Shown piece after piece: positions 1-9,424 of a DNA stretch of 33,700 nt (its first letter is position 1; every line of letters begins with the position of its first letter). This DNA is from Planctomycetia bacterium (GTDB lineage Bacteria; Planctomycetota; Planctomycetia; Pirellulales; Thermoguttaceae): NCBI GenBank assembly GCA_030537455.1, contig JAUNMR010000032.1, forward strand, positions 1 to 33,700. Direction: 5' to 3'. The notes under the pieces are model-generated. The model saw only the letters and a program-made list of their open reading frames with translations, was not told the DNA's origin and made no database searches. The position numbers were made by a program, and so were the translations under genes.

Positions 1-172
1 GCCTCCGGCTTGCCCCGCCCTGCGGGCGGGGCGCCACGGGCTTTGCCCGTGGCGTGAAAAAACGCAGGGCGATCGGGAGCGTTGGTTGGTTGTTTTGGTC
101 GGTAATTCCGCTAGGCGTAAAATTGCGCGTCTGAACGCTGATGCGGTTGGTTCGTACTATCCGGAGGCTAAA
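1..172. repeat. ~171 bp tandem repeat, copy 1
   Basis: First visible copy of a tandem repeat whose next copies start at 173 and 343 (periods 172 and 170 bp). It holds a GC-rich inverted-repeat core followed by a more variable ~100 bp spacer. The hairpin gccccgccc/gggcggggc has loop tgc here, against gca in the other copies. The copy begins at base 1, so the array probably extends left of the window. Confidence 0.9.
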
Positions 173-342
173 GCCTCCGGCTTGCCCCGCCCGCAGGGCG
201 GGGCGCCACGGGCTTTGCCCGTGGCGTAAAAAAACGCAGGGCGGACGTGACAGCGGGTTGGTTGTTTTGGTTGGTGGGTCAGCTTGGCGTAAAATAAGAC
301 GTTTGAGCGCTCAAGCGACTGGTTCTTTATCCGGAGGCTGAA
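173..342. repeat. ~171 bp tandem repeat, copy 2
   Basis: The core shows consecutive perfect hairpins: ccggaggct/agcctccgg (161-180, loop aa, spanning the copy boundary), gccccgccc/gggcggggc (184-204, loop gca), gccacgggc/gcccgtggc (205-225, loop ttt), and a short gcgt/acgc stem (224-237) over an A-run. Nearly every base from 161 to 225 is paired. The spacer diverges from copies 1 and 3. Confidence 0.92.
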
Positions 343-503
343 GCCTCCGGCTTGCCCCGCCCGCAGGGCGGGGCGCCACGGGCTTTGCCCGCGGCGTAAA
401 AAAACGCAGGGCGATCGGGACAGCGGGTTGGTAGTTATGGTCGGTGGTTCAGATAGGCGTAAAATAGCGCGTCTGAGCGCTGATGCGGTTGGTTTTTTAT
501 CCG
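343..503. repeat. ~171 bp tandem repeat, copy 3 (last)
   Basis: Third copy, preceded by its boundary hairpin at 331-350 (loop ga). One arm of the third hairpin is changed to gcccgcggc, which leaves one non-Watson-Crick pair. Similarity to the other units ends near 503, where the next ccggaggc hairpin would be expected but is degenerate (ccgtggcg). Sequence 504-580 is unique. Confidence 0.9.
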
Positions 504-580
504 TGGCGTCGAGTAAGCGTTTATTGAGAGGGCGTCAACTGGAATGCTAACGCTGGCAGAGAGAGTTACGAAATCGCTCC

Positions 581-630
581 TAATAAAAAACCGCGCGCGT
601 TAGAGTCACAGCAGACTCCAACGCGCGCGG
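581..630 (-). terminator. Rho-independent terminator of the giant FN3 gene
   Basis: Read on the minus strand, a long stem with arms ccgcgcgcgt/acgcgcgcgg, extended by gagt/actc with one mismatch, encloses a short loop and is followed by TTTTTTATTA. It lies about 50 bp past the stop of the FN3 gene. Confidence 0.9.
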
Positions 631-679
631 CGTATGAGGTTCGTCGCTCAGCGGTCAGACCGCGAACGGAAAGACGCGA

Positions 680-3600
680 TTAGAAGTCGAAATCGTCCGC
701 GGTAAAGGTATCGAAGACCTCGTCGAGAATCGCCAGGTCGATATCGCCCTTGTAGATCTCGCTATAGCCCCAGTCGGAGTAACCGTCCGTACCGACAGCG
801 ATCACACGGTAGCGATTGCCGACCCCTTCGGTCGTGGTAACTGTAAAGCTCTTCGAGGACGAAGAGGTCGTGTATCCGACCGTCGTCCAATCTTTCCATT
901 CGGGAGAGCCGGAGTACTGCTCTTGGTGTTGAATGACATAACCTTCACTGGCGGAACCATTGTAGGTCCAGGTCAAGGTTGAACCGCTCTTCACCAGATG
1001 CTCGACCGTGCCGTAATTGCTCAAGACCGGACCGGACACGCCATAAGCGGCAACGCTTTGGGTATAGCCCTCGCCGCCGGTAACGGCAATGCGAATCCAG
1101 CGACCCGCGGCAACGTCAGAGGCTGTGACCGTGTAGGACAGACCAGCGTTGTTGATATCGATCCAGTTGCCAGAACCGTCGCGATACTGCCAGGTCACAA
1201 CAACGTCGGAGCCGGTGAGCGGTCCGATATCGGACGCGGTAATCGTCGTGTAGTACGATTCCGCAACGGTCGGGTCGTACAGGTAGCCGTTCGCGAAGTT
1301 GTCGATCGTAACGGTCAGAACCGCGAAGCCTTCTTCGGCGGAGTAATCGCTGGAGCCGAACTCGTTCGTGCCGATCACGCGGTACTTATAGACGCTTGCG
1401 ACGTCAATCGCGGCGGTGGCGTCAACAGCGGTCCAAGCGCCGCCGTCGGTTTGGCGTTCCACGGTATAGGTCACGCCCGCTTCGCTCTGATCCCAGGTCG
1501 CCGTAACGGTCGAAGCGGCTTCGTTGTAGGTCAACGTCAGACCGGTCGGGGTTTCCGGCAACAACTGACCGATGGAGTCGGTATACGCGTAATCACTGGG
1601 AATATCGCTCACGAGGTACGCGCTAACGCGGAAGGTATACAGAATACCGCGCTCCATTTGGAAACTCACGCTCGTCGCGTCGGTATCGGCGATTTGAGCG
1701 TACTGACCGCCGTCTTCGGAGACTTCCACGATATAGCCAGCGGCGCCGGTCACGGCGTCCCAGGAGACGGTCACGTCAAGGTCGTCGGCAACGGCGGTCG
1801 CGTTTTGAGGCGCTTCAACCAGACCGAGAACCGCGCTGTCGACCGCGTCGCTCGCGCCGTCCGCGTAGGCGACAACGCTCGCGTGATAGGCCACGCCGTA
1901 GGTGAATTCGCTCAGCGCAAGGGTGATAGAAAGATCAGAGGTGGTCGTTTCGTAGACCGCTTCGTCGGCGGCGTTAACCAGCTGGAAGGTATAGCCGTCG
2001 GCGCCTTCGGAGGCGGTCCAGGAGAAGGTTACGCCGGTATCGGCAAGGCTGTAGTCAACCGCGCCGACCGCGCTGGGAGTAAAGCTTCCGACGATTTCAT
2101 TGCTTTGCGTCGCAAGGCTCGGCAGGTCGGAGAAGAGGTAGGACTGAACGCTGAAGACGTAGCTGGAGCCACGCGCCAACGTGTAGTCGAGGCTCAATTC
2201 GGTCGTATCGGCGATTTGCACCGCGTCGGCGCCGTCGACGCTAACAGAGACGAGGTAACCAGCGGCGCCGTCGGCGGCGTCCCAGGTCACGGTCGCGGCG
2301 AGGTTATCGGCGGCGGTCACGACGTTCGTCGGGGTAGCGGCCAGACCGACCACGTTGCTTTCCGCAGCGGCGCCGACGTTATCGGAGAACGCCGAAACGC
2401 GGAACTGATAGCTTGCGCCGTACTCGATCATACTCAGCGGCAGGGTCAAGCTCGTGGTTTGCGCGTCGACGCTCGTGAGCGCGACGTAATCGCTGCCGTT
2501 CACGCTCACTTCGACGTTATAGCCGTCGGCGTTTTGCGCGGCGGTCCATTCGAGCGTCGCGGTTTCCGCGGTCAGATCGGCGCTCACGGCAACCGATTCC
2601 ACATCCGCCGGGGTAATATCGGTCGTGACTTCTTCGGAGACGACATAGTCGCTCGGCAGGTCTTCGTACAGATAGGCGCTCACGCGGAAGACGTAAGTGG
2701 AGCCGTGCGTGAGTTCGTATGTAAGGGTCGTGTCCGCTTGGGTCGCAACAACGGCGAAGTCTTCGCCGTCGACGCTCGCTTCAACGACGTAGGCGGCGGC
2801 GCCGGTCGACGCGGTCCACCCAACGGTCGCGGTCGTCGAGTCAACGGTCACGGTCAGATTAGTCGGGGCGTCGACGATACCGACCGCATCGGCCACGACG
2901 TAATCGCTCGGAAGCGATTCGTACATATAGGATTTCACGCGGAAGACGTAGGAGACGCCTGCGGTCAGGTCGTAGCTAACGCTCGTAGCGGCGGTCGTCT
3001 CGACCACAGTAAATTCGCCGTCATTAGCGGAGACTTCCAGGACATAGGCGGTCGCGCCGGCGACGGCGTCCCAAGTCACATTGGCCGCGCCGTTTTCCAC
3101 AGCGACGCTAATCGTCGCGGGCGTTTCGGTAAGACCGACCGCTTCCGATTCGGTCGCCTGACCGTTCAAATCGGCGACGCGATAGGCGCTCACGCGATAC
3201 TGATAGGAGAGACCATATTCCAGAGCGCTATCGAAGCTGACGCTGTCGGTATCAGCGATCACCGTCCAGGTCGCGCCGGCGTCGGTCGTTTGCTCGACAG
3301 TGTAACCGATCGCGGAATCGACCGCGTCCCAGGTAATCGTTGCGGTCGTATCGGCGACGGTCACGAGGACTTCTTCCGGAGCGCCGACGGGGGCGACGAT
3401 TTCAGAGTAGGTCCAATCGGAGTAACCGGTCGAGCCGTAGGCGGCAACGCGGAACTGATAGGGACGTTCCGAAGCGACCTTATAGGTCGCGCTGGTCGCG
3501 TCCTCTTGCGCGACAATCGCTGCGGTACGCCATAGAGAACTGCCGTCAACGGAGTATTCCACGACGTAGCCGGTTTCGCCTTCGGCGTTGTCAGTCCAGG

Positions 3601-6010
3601 TAAAGGTCTGGACGCCCGTAGCAGAGTCATAGTCGGCGACCACGAAATCGGTCGGAGCGACGAGGTTCTCAACAACCGGACCGGAGTAGGCGTACGCGGG
3701 CACGGCCATGGCGTAATCGCCGGTTCCATAGGCGACCACGCGCAACCAGCGACCGGCGGCGTAATCTTCTTCGGTCGCCACATAGGACTTAGTGGTCGCG
3801 CCTTCGATATCGACCCATTCGTCTTCCGCGGCGTCCTTCGAGGAGGCGTATTGCCATTTGAACGCTTTATTATTGCGAATTTCTTCCTTATCGGGCGTCA
3901 GACCGAAGAAGGTAACTTTCGTACCCGGCTTATAGGAGGTGTTGTCAACGTTGCCCAGTAGCAACGCGGTGGTCAATTCGGAGGCTTCGCCGGCGCCGAA
4001 CGCGTTCGTACCGTAAACCTTGAACTGATAGATCTTATCGTTCACGATTCGGAAGCTCGTTTCGGTCGTATCGGCGCCGACGCTACGCGCCAGGCCCCAG
4101 GTTTCGCCGCCGTCGGTGGAGTATTTCACGACGTAACCGGCTTCGTTATCCAGATCTTCCCAGGACAGACCGACTTGACCGTAGAATTTGTCTTCGGCGG
4201 TAAAGCCGGTGACTTGGAAGTTGACCGGAGCGGCCGGAGCGCTACCGCCGAACGGTTCGGTCGTTTCGGTGTAATCGGTCTGACCGAACGCGGTGAAAGC
4301 GGCGACGCGGAAGTTATACAGGTTCTTCGTGGGCAGACCATAAGAGGTGGTCACAACGTCCTTTTCTTCGCTCGGCTGAGCGGCGTTGCGCAGGAAGGTC
4401 CATTCGCCAAAGGTTTCGCCGTCTTCGGAGACTTGGTATTCGACCACGTACTTCGAGGCGCCCTTGACGTAATTCCATTCCAAGGTGGCCGAGCGTGTCG
4501 TGGCGTCAGCCAAAGTAGCGGTAATATATTCCGGCGCGGCGGGAATTTCGCAGAAAATCGTCTCGGACAGTTCCGCGGAGGCAGACGCGCCGAAGCCGTT
4601 GTACGCGCGTACGCGATAGGTATACTGAACGTTCCCTTCCATCGCGACGGTAAACGTCACGCTCGTAGCGTCGGCGGCAATGTATTTTACCGTTTCGGTA
4701 TCGGAGCCTTCGCCAACGTAGTAAGTCGCGTCGGCAATCCATCCGGACTCGACGCCGTCTTCGTCGACGGTGAGAACGTCAACTTTGTAGTACGACGCAT
4801 TGTCAACGGTCGAGAATTCCAGCGTGCCCGTGGCGGTATTGATATCGGCGCTCGCGCTGATAAAGACCGCGTTTTCCGGCTTCGAACCAATGACAGAACC
4901 GGAGGTTTCGGTGTAGTCGGTCAGACCGTCGACGGTATAGGCGCGCACGCGGAACTTGTAGTAGGTATTAATACGCGGCGAGAAGAGCGTAGAGACCGCG
5001 TCCCCTTCTCCGGGGTCGGCGACGAACTTCATGCTCGACCAAGCGGAGTAGGTTTCCCCGTCGGTGGAGGAGCAGGACTGAACCAGGTACTTTTCCGCGC
5101 CGTCCATACGTTGCCAGGAGATTTCAGCCTTACGCGCGCCAGGCGTTGGGAAGTCAACTTCCGCCCATTCGATGAGCTCGTCGCTCATAATATCGACCCA
5201 TTCGGACGCCGCAGAGGGATCGCTCGCGCCGCAGGCGTTGATCGCGGTGACGCGGAAGCTATATTTCGCGGAACCGCTCAAACTGAAGGTCGCATAAACC
5301 GGGTCGGTTTCCGGATCGACATAGACCTTGGAGGAGTCTTCGCCTTCGCCGGCGACGATCGTACGCGCGAGGCGCCAGGAGGAATCGGCGTCGGTTTTGT
5401 ACTCGATTTTATAAGAGGCGGCGTTTTCAATGCGCGTGAATTCGATTTCTGCCTTACCGGCGAGCGCGTCGACCGTTACGTTATTAATCGACGGCTTGGA
5501 GGGACGCACCGCGTAAGTCGCGTCGGCGGTTTCCGTGTAATCGGTCTTGCCTTCCGCGAGCGTGGCGCACACGCGGTACTTATAGTAGTAACCGGCGCGC
5601 TGAGTGAATTGTGTAGAGACGGTCGTCGAATCGTCGTCCGGCTGAGCAATGGTCTTCATTGTACTCCAGCTGGAGTAGGTTTCCCCGTCGGAACTCGATT
5701 GCATTTGAACGGTGTATTTCGTGGCGTCGTCAATGCGCGACCAGACGATCTCAACGCGATTGGAGCCGAGCGCAACCGGCGCGGCTGTGACGCTATCGAT
5801 CGTGGGCATAGAGACGTCAATGGTCTCGTCGGTCTCTGCATTGGAGACCAGCGCGTTATTGGCGCTGTAGACGTCGACCGGGGCGTCCCAAGTCGTCGCC
5901 GAAAGCATCTCGCGATTCTCGAGGCTTTCGAGTCTCAACGAACGTGATTTCGAAGCGTTCGTATTTTTACGTTCGAAACCTAAGGAGCTACGTAAACTAT
6001 TCTTCTTCAT
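680..6010 (-). CDS. Giant exported fibronectin type III repeat protein (1776 aa)
   Basis: Predicted cell-surface or matrix protein. The N-terminus is basic and carries the planctomycete extracellular motif LExLExRxxLSA at residues 27-38 (PF07595-like), taken as an export or surface signal; no classical signal peptide is clear. From about residue 69 I count roughly sixteen FN3 units of 85-110 residues, recognised by repeated (A)xxYxVExS and YxFRVxAY strand signatures. Two non-FN3, Ig-like units interrupt them (about 683-778 and 1567-1663), both containing AAGRWxR and ending in SGPV. Each is followed by an FN3 unit ending in GYSDWxYSEI, so an Ig-FN3 pair was duplicated as a block. The C-terminus is a short acidic tail. 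No catalytic motif was seen. ATG 6010 has AGGAG at good spacing. It follows the glycan operon but has its own promoter and terminator. Adhesin or glycan scaffold roles are inference. Confidence 0.93.
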   Translation of the reverse strand: MKKNSLRSSLGFERKNTNASKSRSLRLESLENREMLSATTWDAPVDVYSANNALVSNAETDETIDVSMPTIDSVTAAPVALGSNRVEIVWSRIDDATKYTVQMQSSSDGETYSSWSTMKTIAQPDDDSTTVSTQFTQRAGYYYKYRVCATLAEGKTDYTETADATYAVRPSKPSINNVTVDALAGKAEIEFTRIENAASYKIEYKTDADSSWRLARTIVAGEGEDSSKVYVDPETDPVYATFSLSGSAKYSFRVTAINACGASDPSAASEWVDIMSDELIEWAEVDFPTPGARKAEISWQRMDGAEKYLVQSCSSTDGETYSAWSSMKFVADPGEGDAVSTLFSPRINTYYKFRVRAYTVDGLTDYTETSGSVIGSKPENAVFISASADINTATGTLEFSTVDNASYYKVDVLTVDEDGVESGWIADATYYVGEGSDTETVKYIAADATSVTFTVAMEGNVQYTYRVRAYNGFGASASAELSETIFCEIPAAPEYITATLADATTRSATLEWNYVKGASKYVVEYQVSEDGETFGEWTFLRNAAQPSEEKDVVTTSYGLPTKNLYNFRVAAFTAFGQTDYTETTEPFGGSAPAAPVNFQVTGFTAEDKFYGQVGLSWEDLDNEAGYVVKYSTDGGETWGLARSVGADTTETSFRIVNDKIYQFKVYGTNAFGAGEASELTTALLLGNVDNTSYKPGTKVTFFGLTPDKEEIRNNKAFKWQYASSKDAAEDEWVDIEGATTKSYVATEEDYAAGRWLRVVAYGTGDYAMAVPAYAYSGPVVENLVAPTDFVVADYDSATGVQTFTWTDNAEGETGYVVEYSVDGSSLWRTAAIVAQEDATSATYKVASERPYQFRVAAYGSTGYSDWTYSEIVAPVGAPEEVLVTVADTTATITWDAVDSAIGYTVEQTTDAGATWTVIADTDSVSFDSALEYGLSYQYRVSAYRVADLNGQATESEAVGLTETPATISVAVENGAANVTWDAVAGATAYVLEVSANDGEFTVVETTAATSVSYDLTAGVSYVFRVKSYMYESLPSDYVVADAVGIVDAPTNLTVTVDSTTATVGWTASTGAAAYVVEASVDGEDFAVVATQADTTLTYELTHGSTYVFRVSAYLYEDLPSDYVVSEEVTTDITPADVESVAVSADLTAETATLEWTAAQNADGYNVEVSVNGSDYVALTSVDAQTTSLTLPLSMIEYGASYQFRVSAFSDNVGAAAESNVVGLAATPTNVVTAADNLAATVTWDAADGAAGYLVSVSVDGADAVQIADTTELSLDYTLARGSSYVFSVQSYLFSDLPSLATQSNEIVGSFTPSAVGAVDYSLADTGVTFSWTASEGADGYTFQLVNAADEAVYETTTSDLSITLALSEFTYGVAYHASVVAYADGASDAVDSAVLGLVEAPQNATAVADDLDVTVSWDAVTGAAGYIVEVSEDGGQYAQIADTDATSVSFQMERGILYTFRVSAYLVSDIPSDYAYTDSIGQLLPETPTGLTLTYNEAASTVTATWDQSEAGVTYTVERQTDGGAWTAVDATAAIDVASVYKYRVIGTNEFGSSDYSAEEGFAVLTVTIDNFANGYLYDPTVAESYYTTITASDIGPLTGSDVVVTWQYRDGSGNWIDINNAGLSYTVTASDVAAGRWIRIAVTGGEGYTQSVAAYGVSGPVLSNYGTVEHLVKSGSTLTWTYNGSASEGYVIQHQEQYSGSPEWKDWTTVGYTTSSSSKSFTVTTTEGVGNRYRVIAVGTDGYSDWGYSEIYKGDIDLAILDEVFDTFTADDFDF

Positions 6011-6288
6011 TGATATCTCCTAAGAATCAGCGCGCCACGCGCTGTGACAGAGCAGAACCCGAATCTTTCCTTGCCAAAGTAAACGGGCGTTAAACTCTGA
6101 CCGGTTATTTTTTCTGCTACGATTCTCTCAAAACCAAAACGGCGAGCGTCGCGCGGGGGTAAATCAAGCTTTACGAAGCTCGCGACCTTATGTCCTTTCC
6201 CCGCTCGCTCACGAGCAAAAATCGAACACAAACCGTGGCGTCCGACAATTGCTGACGGCACAATTCTCCAGACTACCTTCCAGTGTCT

Positions 6289-6317
6289 ATTATATATTAG
6301 CATAAAAATAAAGGCAA
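6289..6317 (-). promoter_or_regulatory. Sigma70-like promoter of the FN3 gene
   Basis: On the minus strand TTGCCT (6317-6312), a 17 bp AT-rich spacer and a perfect TATAAT (6294-6289). The predicted transcript starts near 6282. Confidence 0.75.
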
Positions 6318-6387
6318 GGCTTATTCAACTTTTTTTCAAGTTTTTTCCCGAAATAAAAGGGAGTTATATCGGCTTAATCTGACCGAC

Positions 6388-6429
6388 AAAACTGTGGCGA
6401 TCGCGCGCAATATCACCGTGGCGTCGCCA
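6388..6429 (-). terminator. Weak candidate terminator of the glycan operon
   Basis: On the minus strand TGGCGA/TCGCCA arms, extended by CGC/GCG across a bulge, are followed by only CAGTTTTG. It is the only hairpin between the last operon gene and the FN3 promoter, but the U-run is short. Confidence 0.3.
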
Positions 6430-6444
6430 TAGAAACGGAATGTT

Positions 6445-8118
6445 TTATTTTCCCAAAAGTATTTTTTGTACGAACTTAGGCGCTTTATGAACCAAGGGCA
6501 AGCGCTCTTTAACCTCTTGACCGACCATAAATCGCCAGCCGACGATCGAGTAGAAGACCGCAACCGCGGCGGAGCCGAGCACGAGTCGCACAACCGTCGG
6601 ATGATAGCTAGGTAGTAGCGAGCGCACGAAGTAGCAGACCAGTAGAACGGCGATCACAATCAGGATCGGCCGACGATACGCGCGCCAGGTAAAGTCAAAG
6701 AAGTCGTAATTAAATAACCCGGAATAGTAGTAGGGCAGGAAGCAGGCGTTGCGAACGACCTGACACATCGAAATACAGATCGCGACCTGAACCACGGACC
6801 AGTGGAAGTAACGCGTGCCACAGAAGACCAGAACAATCGCCGTCAGGGACGTGGCCATTGCGCTAAACGCGTGGGGCTTAATCGTACTGGAGCCGAGCGC
6901 CAGGTAGTAATTCACCGCCTGAATGTGCGCGCAAACCACGCCAAAGAGCAGAACCATGAGCGTCGGCGCGGTCGTGGTCACAAAGCCCGGTCCGAGCCAC
7001 AGGTAAATGAAGTCACGACCCATGACCCCGACGCCGACAAAGAGCATAAAGCCAAGGAACGCCACCGCCTCCCCAATGATCGTGACCCAGCGACCGAGAT
7101 TCGCGCCGCCGGTGCGCTTCTTATCCGCGCTGGCCAAAGGCGTGAGTGGACTGGCAAAAGCCGCGAGAATCGAAGCGCAAAGATTGCAGATCGTCACCGC
7201 TGGCGTGAACTCCGCCACGGAAGGCTTTCCGAGCGTACGACCAATAATCAAGACCGGCACGCTAATGAGCAGCGGCATGAAAATACTATTGATCAGAGAG
7301 TAAATACTGAAGGAGAACATTTCCTTCAGCAGCGACTTCGTGAAAAGTCGCGGAATTGGAATTATGCGTCGTCCTTCCAGGCGATAGGCGATCAGGAGGA
7401 TCGAGCAAAGCTCATAAACGACTGAACAGATCGACGAGACCGCCAAGACCAGCAGGGTCTTGCCCATAATGTGGAAGCCCAGCCACAGCACGACCAGACG
7501 CAAAAGGGACGCAAAGATCCGTCGAAAATTCGTCAGGTCGTAACGTCGCCGCGCCTGAACCAGTGCATAATAGGGCACCAGCGTAAAGGTCTGGAAAAAG
7601 TGAAACGCCGTGACCAGATACAGAATCCAAAGATCCGCGTGGCAATATTCCGGGATACTATAGAACCGCAGAAAGATCGGATAGACCGCGATAAAGACCA
7701 GCGCCCCGAACATTCCGACCGAACCGAGGAGGATCACGGAGGTGGAGAGAATACGGTGTGCGCGCGCCGTGTCTTCTTCTGCAAATGCCAGAGAGAAGAA
7801 CCGCAACAGCGTCGGAGGAAGACCGAAGCTCAGAAAGTTAAAGATCGAAAGAAAGGTCGTGACAAGAGCGGAGATCGAATAGAGCTCTTTATCGAGATAC
7901 TCCATCGACATTGGAAGCGTCGCCATACCGACCAGACCGCCGACGAGCATGGCCAGCCAGCCGGAACCGACGTTCTTTACGAACCGCTTGACGGAACGTT
8001 CCTTCGTAGCACGCGGCGCGCTAGACGTCACGACAGACGCCTCGGCGTTCGCGTTTGTCGTTAAGGCAGGCGCGTCGGAGCCGACGCTATTGGATTCGTG
8101 CAACTGGTTCGATTCCAT
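6445..8118 (-). CDS. Wzx-type polysaccharide flippase (MOP superfamily)
   Basis: Multi-spanning membrane protein of 557 residues with about 12-14 hydrophobic segments, as in O-antigen/capsule flippases. The polar N-terminal ~45 residues are rich in Ser, Ala and Asn, then come SVKRFVKNVGSGW and the first transmembrane segment. By family it would move undecaprenyl-diphosphate-linked glycan units across the cytoplasmic membrane. It is the last gene of the glycan operon, next to the pyruvyl transferase, so the substrate may be a pyruvylated repeat unit (inference). The start is uncertain: ATG 8118 is chosen because the longer frame begins with TTG at 8172 inside the previous gene. Neither start has a well-placed Shine-Dalgarno. 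Confidence 0.87.
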   Translation of the reverse strand: MESNQLHESNSVGSDAPALTTNANAEASVVTSSAPRATKERSVKRFVKNVGSGWLAMLVGGLVGMATLPMSMEYLDKELYSISALVTTFLSIFNFLSFGLPPTLLRFFSLAFAEEDTARAHRILSTSVILLGSVGMFGALVFIAVYPIFLRFYSIPEYCHADLWILYLVTAFHFFQTFTLVPYYALVQARRRYDLTNFRRIFASLLRLVVLWLGFHIMGKTLLVLAVSSICSVVYELCSILLIAYRLEGRRIIPIPRLFTKSLLKEMFSFSIYSLINSIFMPLLISVPVLIIGRTLGKPSVAEFTPAVTICNLCASILAAFASPLTPLASADKKRTGGANLGRWVTIIGEAVAFLGFMLFVGVGVMGRDFIYLWLGPGFVTTTAPTLMVLLFGVVCAHIQAVNYYLALGSSTIKPHAFSAMATSLTAIVLVFCGTRYFHWSVVQVAICISMCQVVRNACFLPYYYSGLFNYDFFDFTWRAYRRPILIVIAVLLVCYFVRSLLPSYHPTVVRLVLGSAAVAVFYSIVGWRFMVGQEVKERLPLVHKAPKFVQKILLGK

Positions 8119-8155
8119 AAACGTGCTGATTACGACCTTTCCGTGGGGGGGCGCG

Positions 8156-9376
8156 TTACTTGTGTGAAGCAAGCGCTACCGACAAAGCGCGCTGCAACTT
8201 CGCCAGCGCGTCCTGACGTTTCTGCGCCAAGATCTCATGAGCGCGCGTGTAGTCGAACTGGAAGTCGCTCTCACGTAGCGTCGCGTCGCTGTGACCGAGC
8301 AGACGATCTTGCATGCCGAAGTCCGAGAAGAGCGCGGTCACGCGCGAATTCATGGAACGCTTAGCGTCGAACTGATCGCGCAAAACGCAAAAGACCGGGC
8401 GCGCCATAATGATCGAGAAGATCGACGCGTGAAAGGAGTCGGTCGTCACACAACTGGCGCGCGCGAGCAGACGCAAAAACTCGCACGGACCGGCGTTAAA
8501 CAGCGGAATCACGCGCTTATTCTTAATCCGATACGCTAGTCGCTGGGTCTGCGAACCACAGAAGAAGACGATCGGACATTTCAAAATCTTCTGCGCCTCA
8601 TATGCATAGTGTAGCGTCTGTTCTTGATTTCGCAATGAGTAGCAAAACACAAAGGGCTGGGAATCGAACTCAAAGGGATCCGACGCGTTAATCAACGCGT
8701 CCCAGTCCTGACGCCGTAGTAGCCCGGTCGGGTCGATCACCGCGTCGACCGGACGCTGTAGCACGCGCGAAAGCTCCTGAGCGCCCTGCGGCTCGCGCGT
8801 GGAGAGCCAGGAGAAATCCTGCAAATAATGACGATAGACCGGCTCCAGTCGCGACTCCAATTGCGACACGCCCAGACTCGGGGCATACGCCAGGCGCTTT
8901 TGAGGCGGCACAAAATTGAGCATATAGTAACGAAAGAACGCCTCGCTCGGCATACCTCGCGGGTTCCAGATCTGATCGCTACCGGCGATCACCGCGTCGA
9001 AACGCGCGGCGTATTCTTCCAGGGAACGATAGGACGTCAGAATCGGACTTCCACTGAGGAATTGCGCGTTGAACTGATCGAACTTGCGTGCTTTTTGAGC
9101 GTTGTCAACGAGTTTATCGAGGCATTTACCGCCCAGTCGCGCCAGTCGACGTTTCAGCTTTTTAACGGCGCGCGAGGCGATCGCGCTACGTCGACGCGCC
9201 TGAAAGACCTCAGGGAAACGCTGATAGTCGCGTTCATGGTCGCTAGAGGGATTGAATTTGAGCGTCTCGACCTCATAACCCAGCGTTTTGAGCGTAAACT
9301 GCAGACCATACTGCTGTAGCGCCGCGCCGAAATTCGTGGTGAAGACGTAGGTGACAATACCGATTTTAGACGCCAT
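8156..9376 (-). CDS. Polysaccharide pyruvyl transferase family protein
   Basis: 406 residues, typical length for the family. The N-terminus KIGIVTYVFTTNFGAALQQ is the characteristic opening. Further family marks are AGSDQIWNPRG, KRLAYAPSLGVSQ, DPTGLL and CVTTDSFHASIFSIIMARP. The family transfers pyruvate from PEP to make a pyruvate ketal on a sugar; a minority act differently, for example as reductases or sulfur-containing variants. In this operon a ketal-forming role on the repeat unit is likely, giving the glycan acidic groups. Start ATG 9376 has GAGGG eight bases upstream. Gap to the upstream glycosyltransferase is 48 bp. Confidence 0.9.
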   Translation of the reverse strand: MASKIGIVTYVFTTNFGAALQQYGLQFTLKTLGYEVETLKFNPSSDHERDYQRFPEVFQARRRSAIASRAVKKLKRRLARLGGKCLDKLVDNAQKARKFDQFNAQFLSGSPILTSYRSLEEYAARFDAVIAGSDQIWNPRGMPSEAFFRYYMLNFVPPQKRLAYAPSLGVSQLESRLEPVYRHYLQDFSWLSTREPQGAQELSRVLQRPVDAVIDPTGLLRRQDWDALINASDPFEFDSQPFVFCYSLRNQEQTLHYAYEAQKILKCPIVFFCGSQTQRLAYRIKNKRVIPLFNAGPCEFLRLLARASCVTTDSFHASIFSIIMARPVFCVLRDQFDAKRSMNSRVTALFSDFGMQDRLLGHSDATLRESDFQFDYTRAHEILAQKRQDALAKLQRALSVALASHK

Positions 9377-9424
9377 GACCGAACCCTCAGGAATCTCGAA
9401 AAAGAGGAAAAGAACGCGATTGCG

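Larger units (their letters stand above)
6011..6444 (-). other. Intergenic region with a ~270 nt leader of the FN3 gene
   Basis: This 434 bp stretch holds no convincing gene. It contains the FN3 promoter (6289-6317), a leader of about 270 nt from the predicted start of transcription to ATG 6010, and a weak hairpin behind the flippase gene. A minus-strand frame at 6007-6303 starts inside the promoter's -10 box, so it could not be translated from this transcript. No known riboswitch fold was recognised. Confidence 0.6.

Noticed and set aside
141..341. 66-codon plus-strand frame inside the tandem repeats
   Set aside because: It consists of the hairpin core read through and has no ribosome site.
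1..503. CRISPR array
   Set aside because: The repeated unit is about 170 bp with only a degenerate spacer, not 25-40 bp repeats with unique spacers, and no cas genes are nearby.
998..5947. Long plus-strand frames of 845 and 590 codons (998-3535, 4175-5947) opposite the FN3 gene
   Set aside because: They are antisense to a protein with obvious repeated domains, rich in Arg/Gly/Val, without domain features. GC-rich codon use removes antisense stops, and repeats multiply the effect.
6007..6303. 98-codon minus-strand frame upstream of the FN3 gene
   Set aside because: Starts within the promoter region, overlaps the FN3 start codon, lacks a ribosome site and shows no family features.
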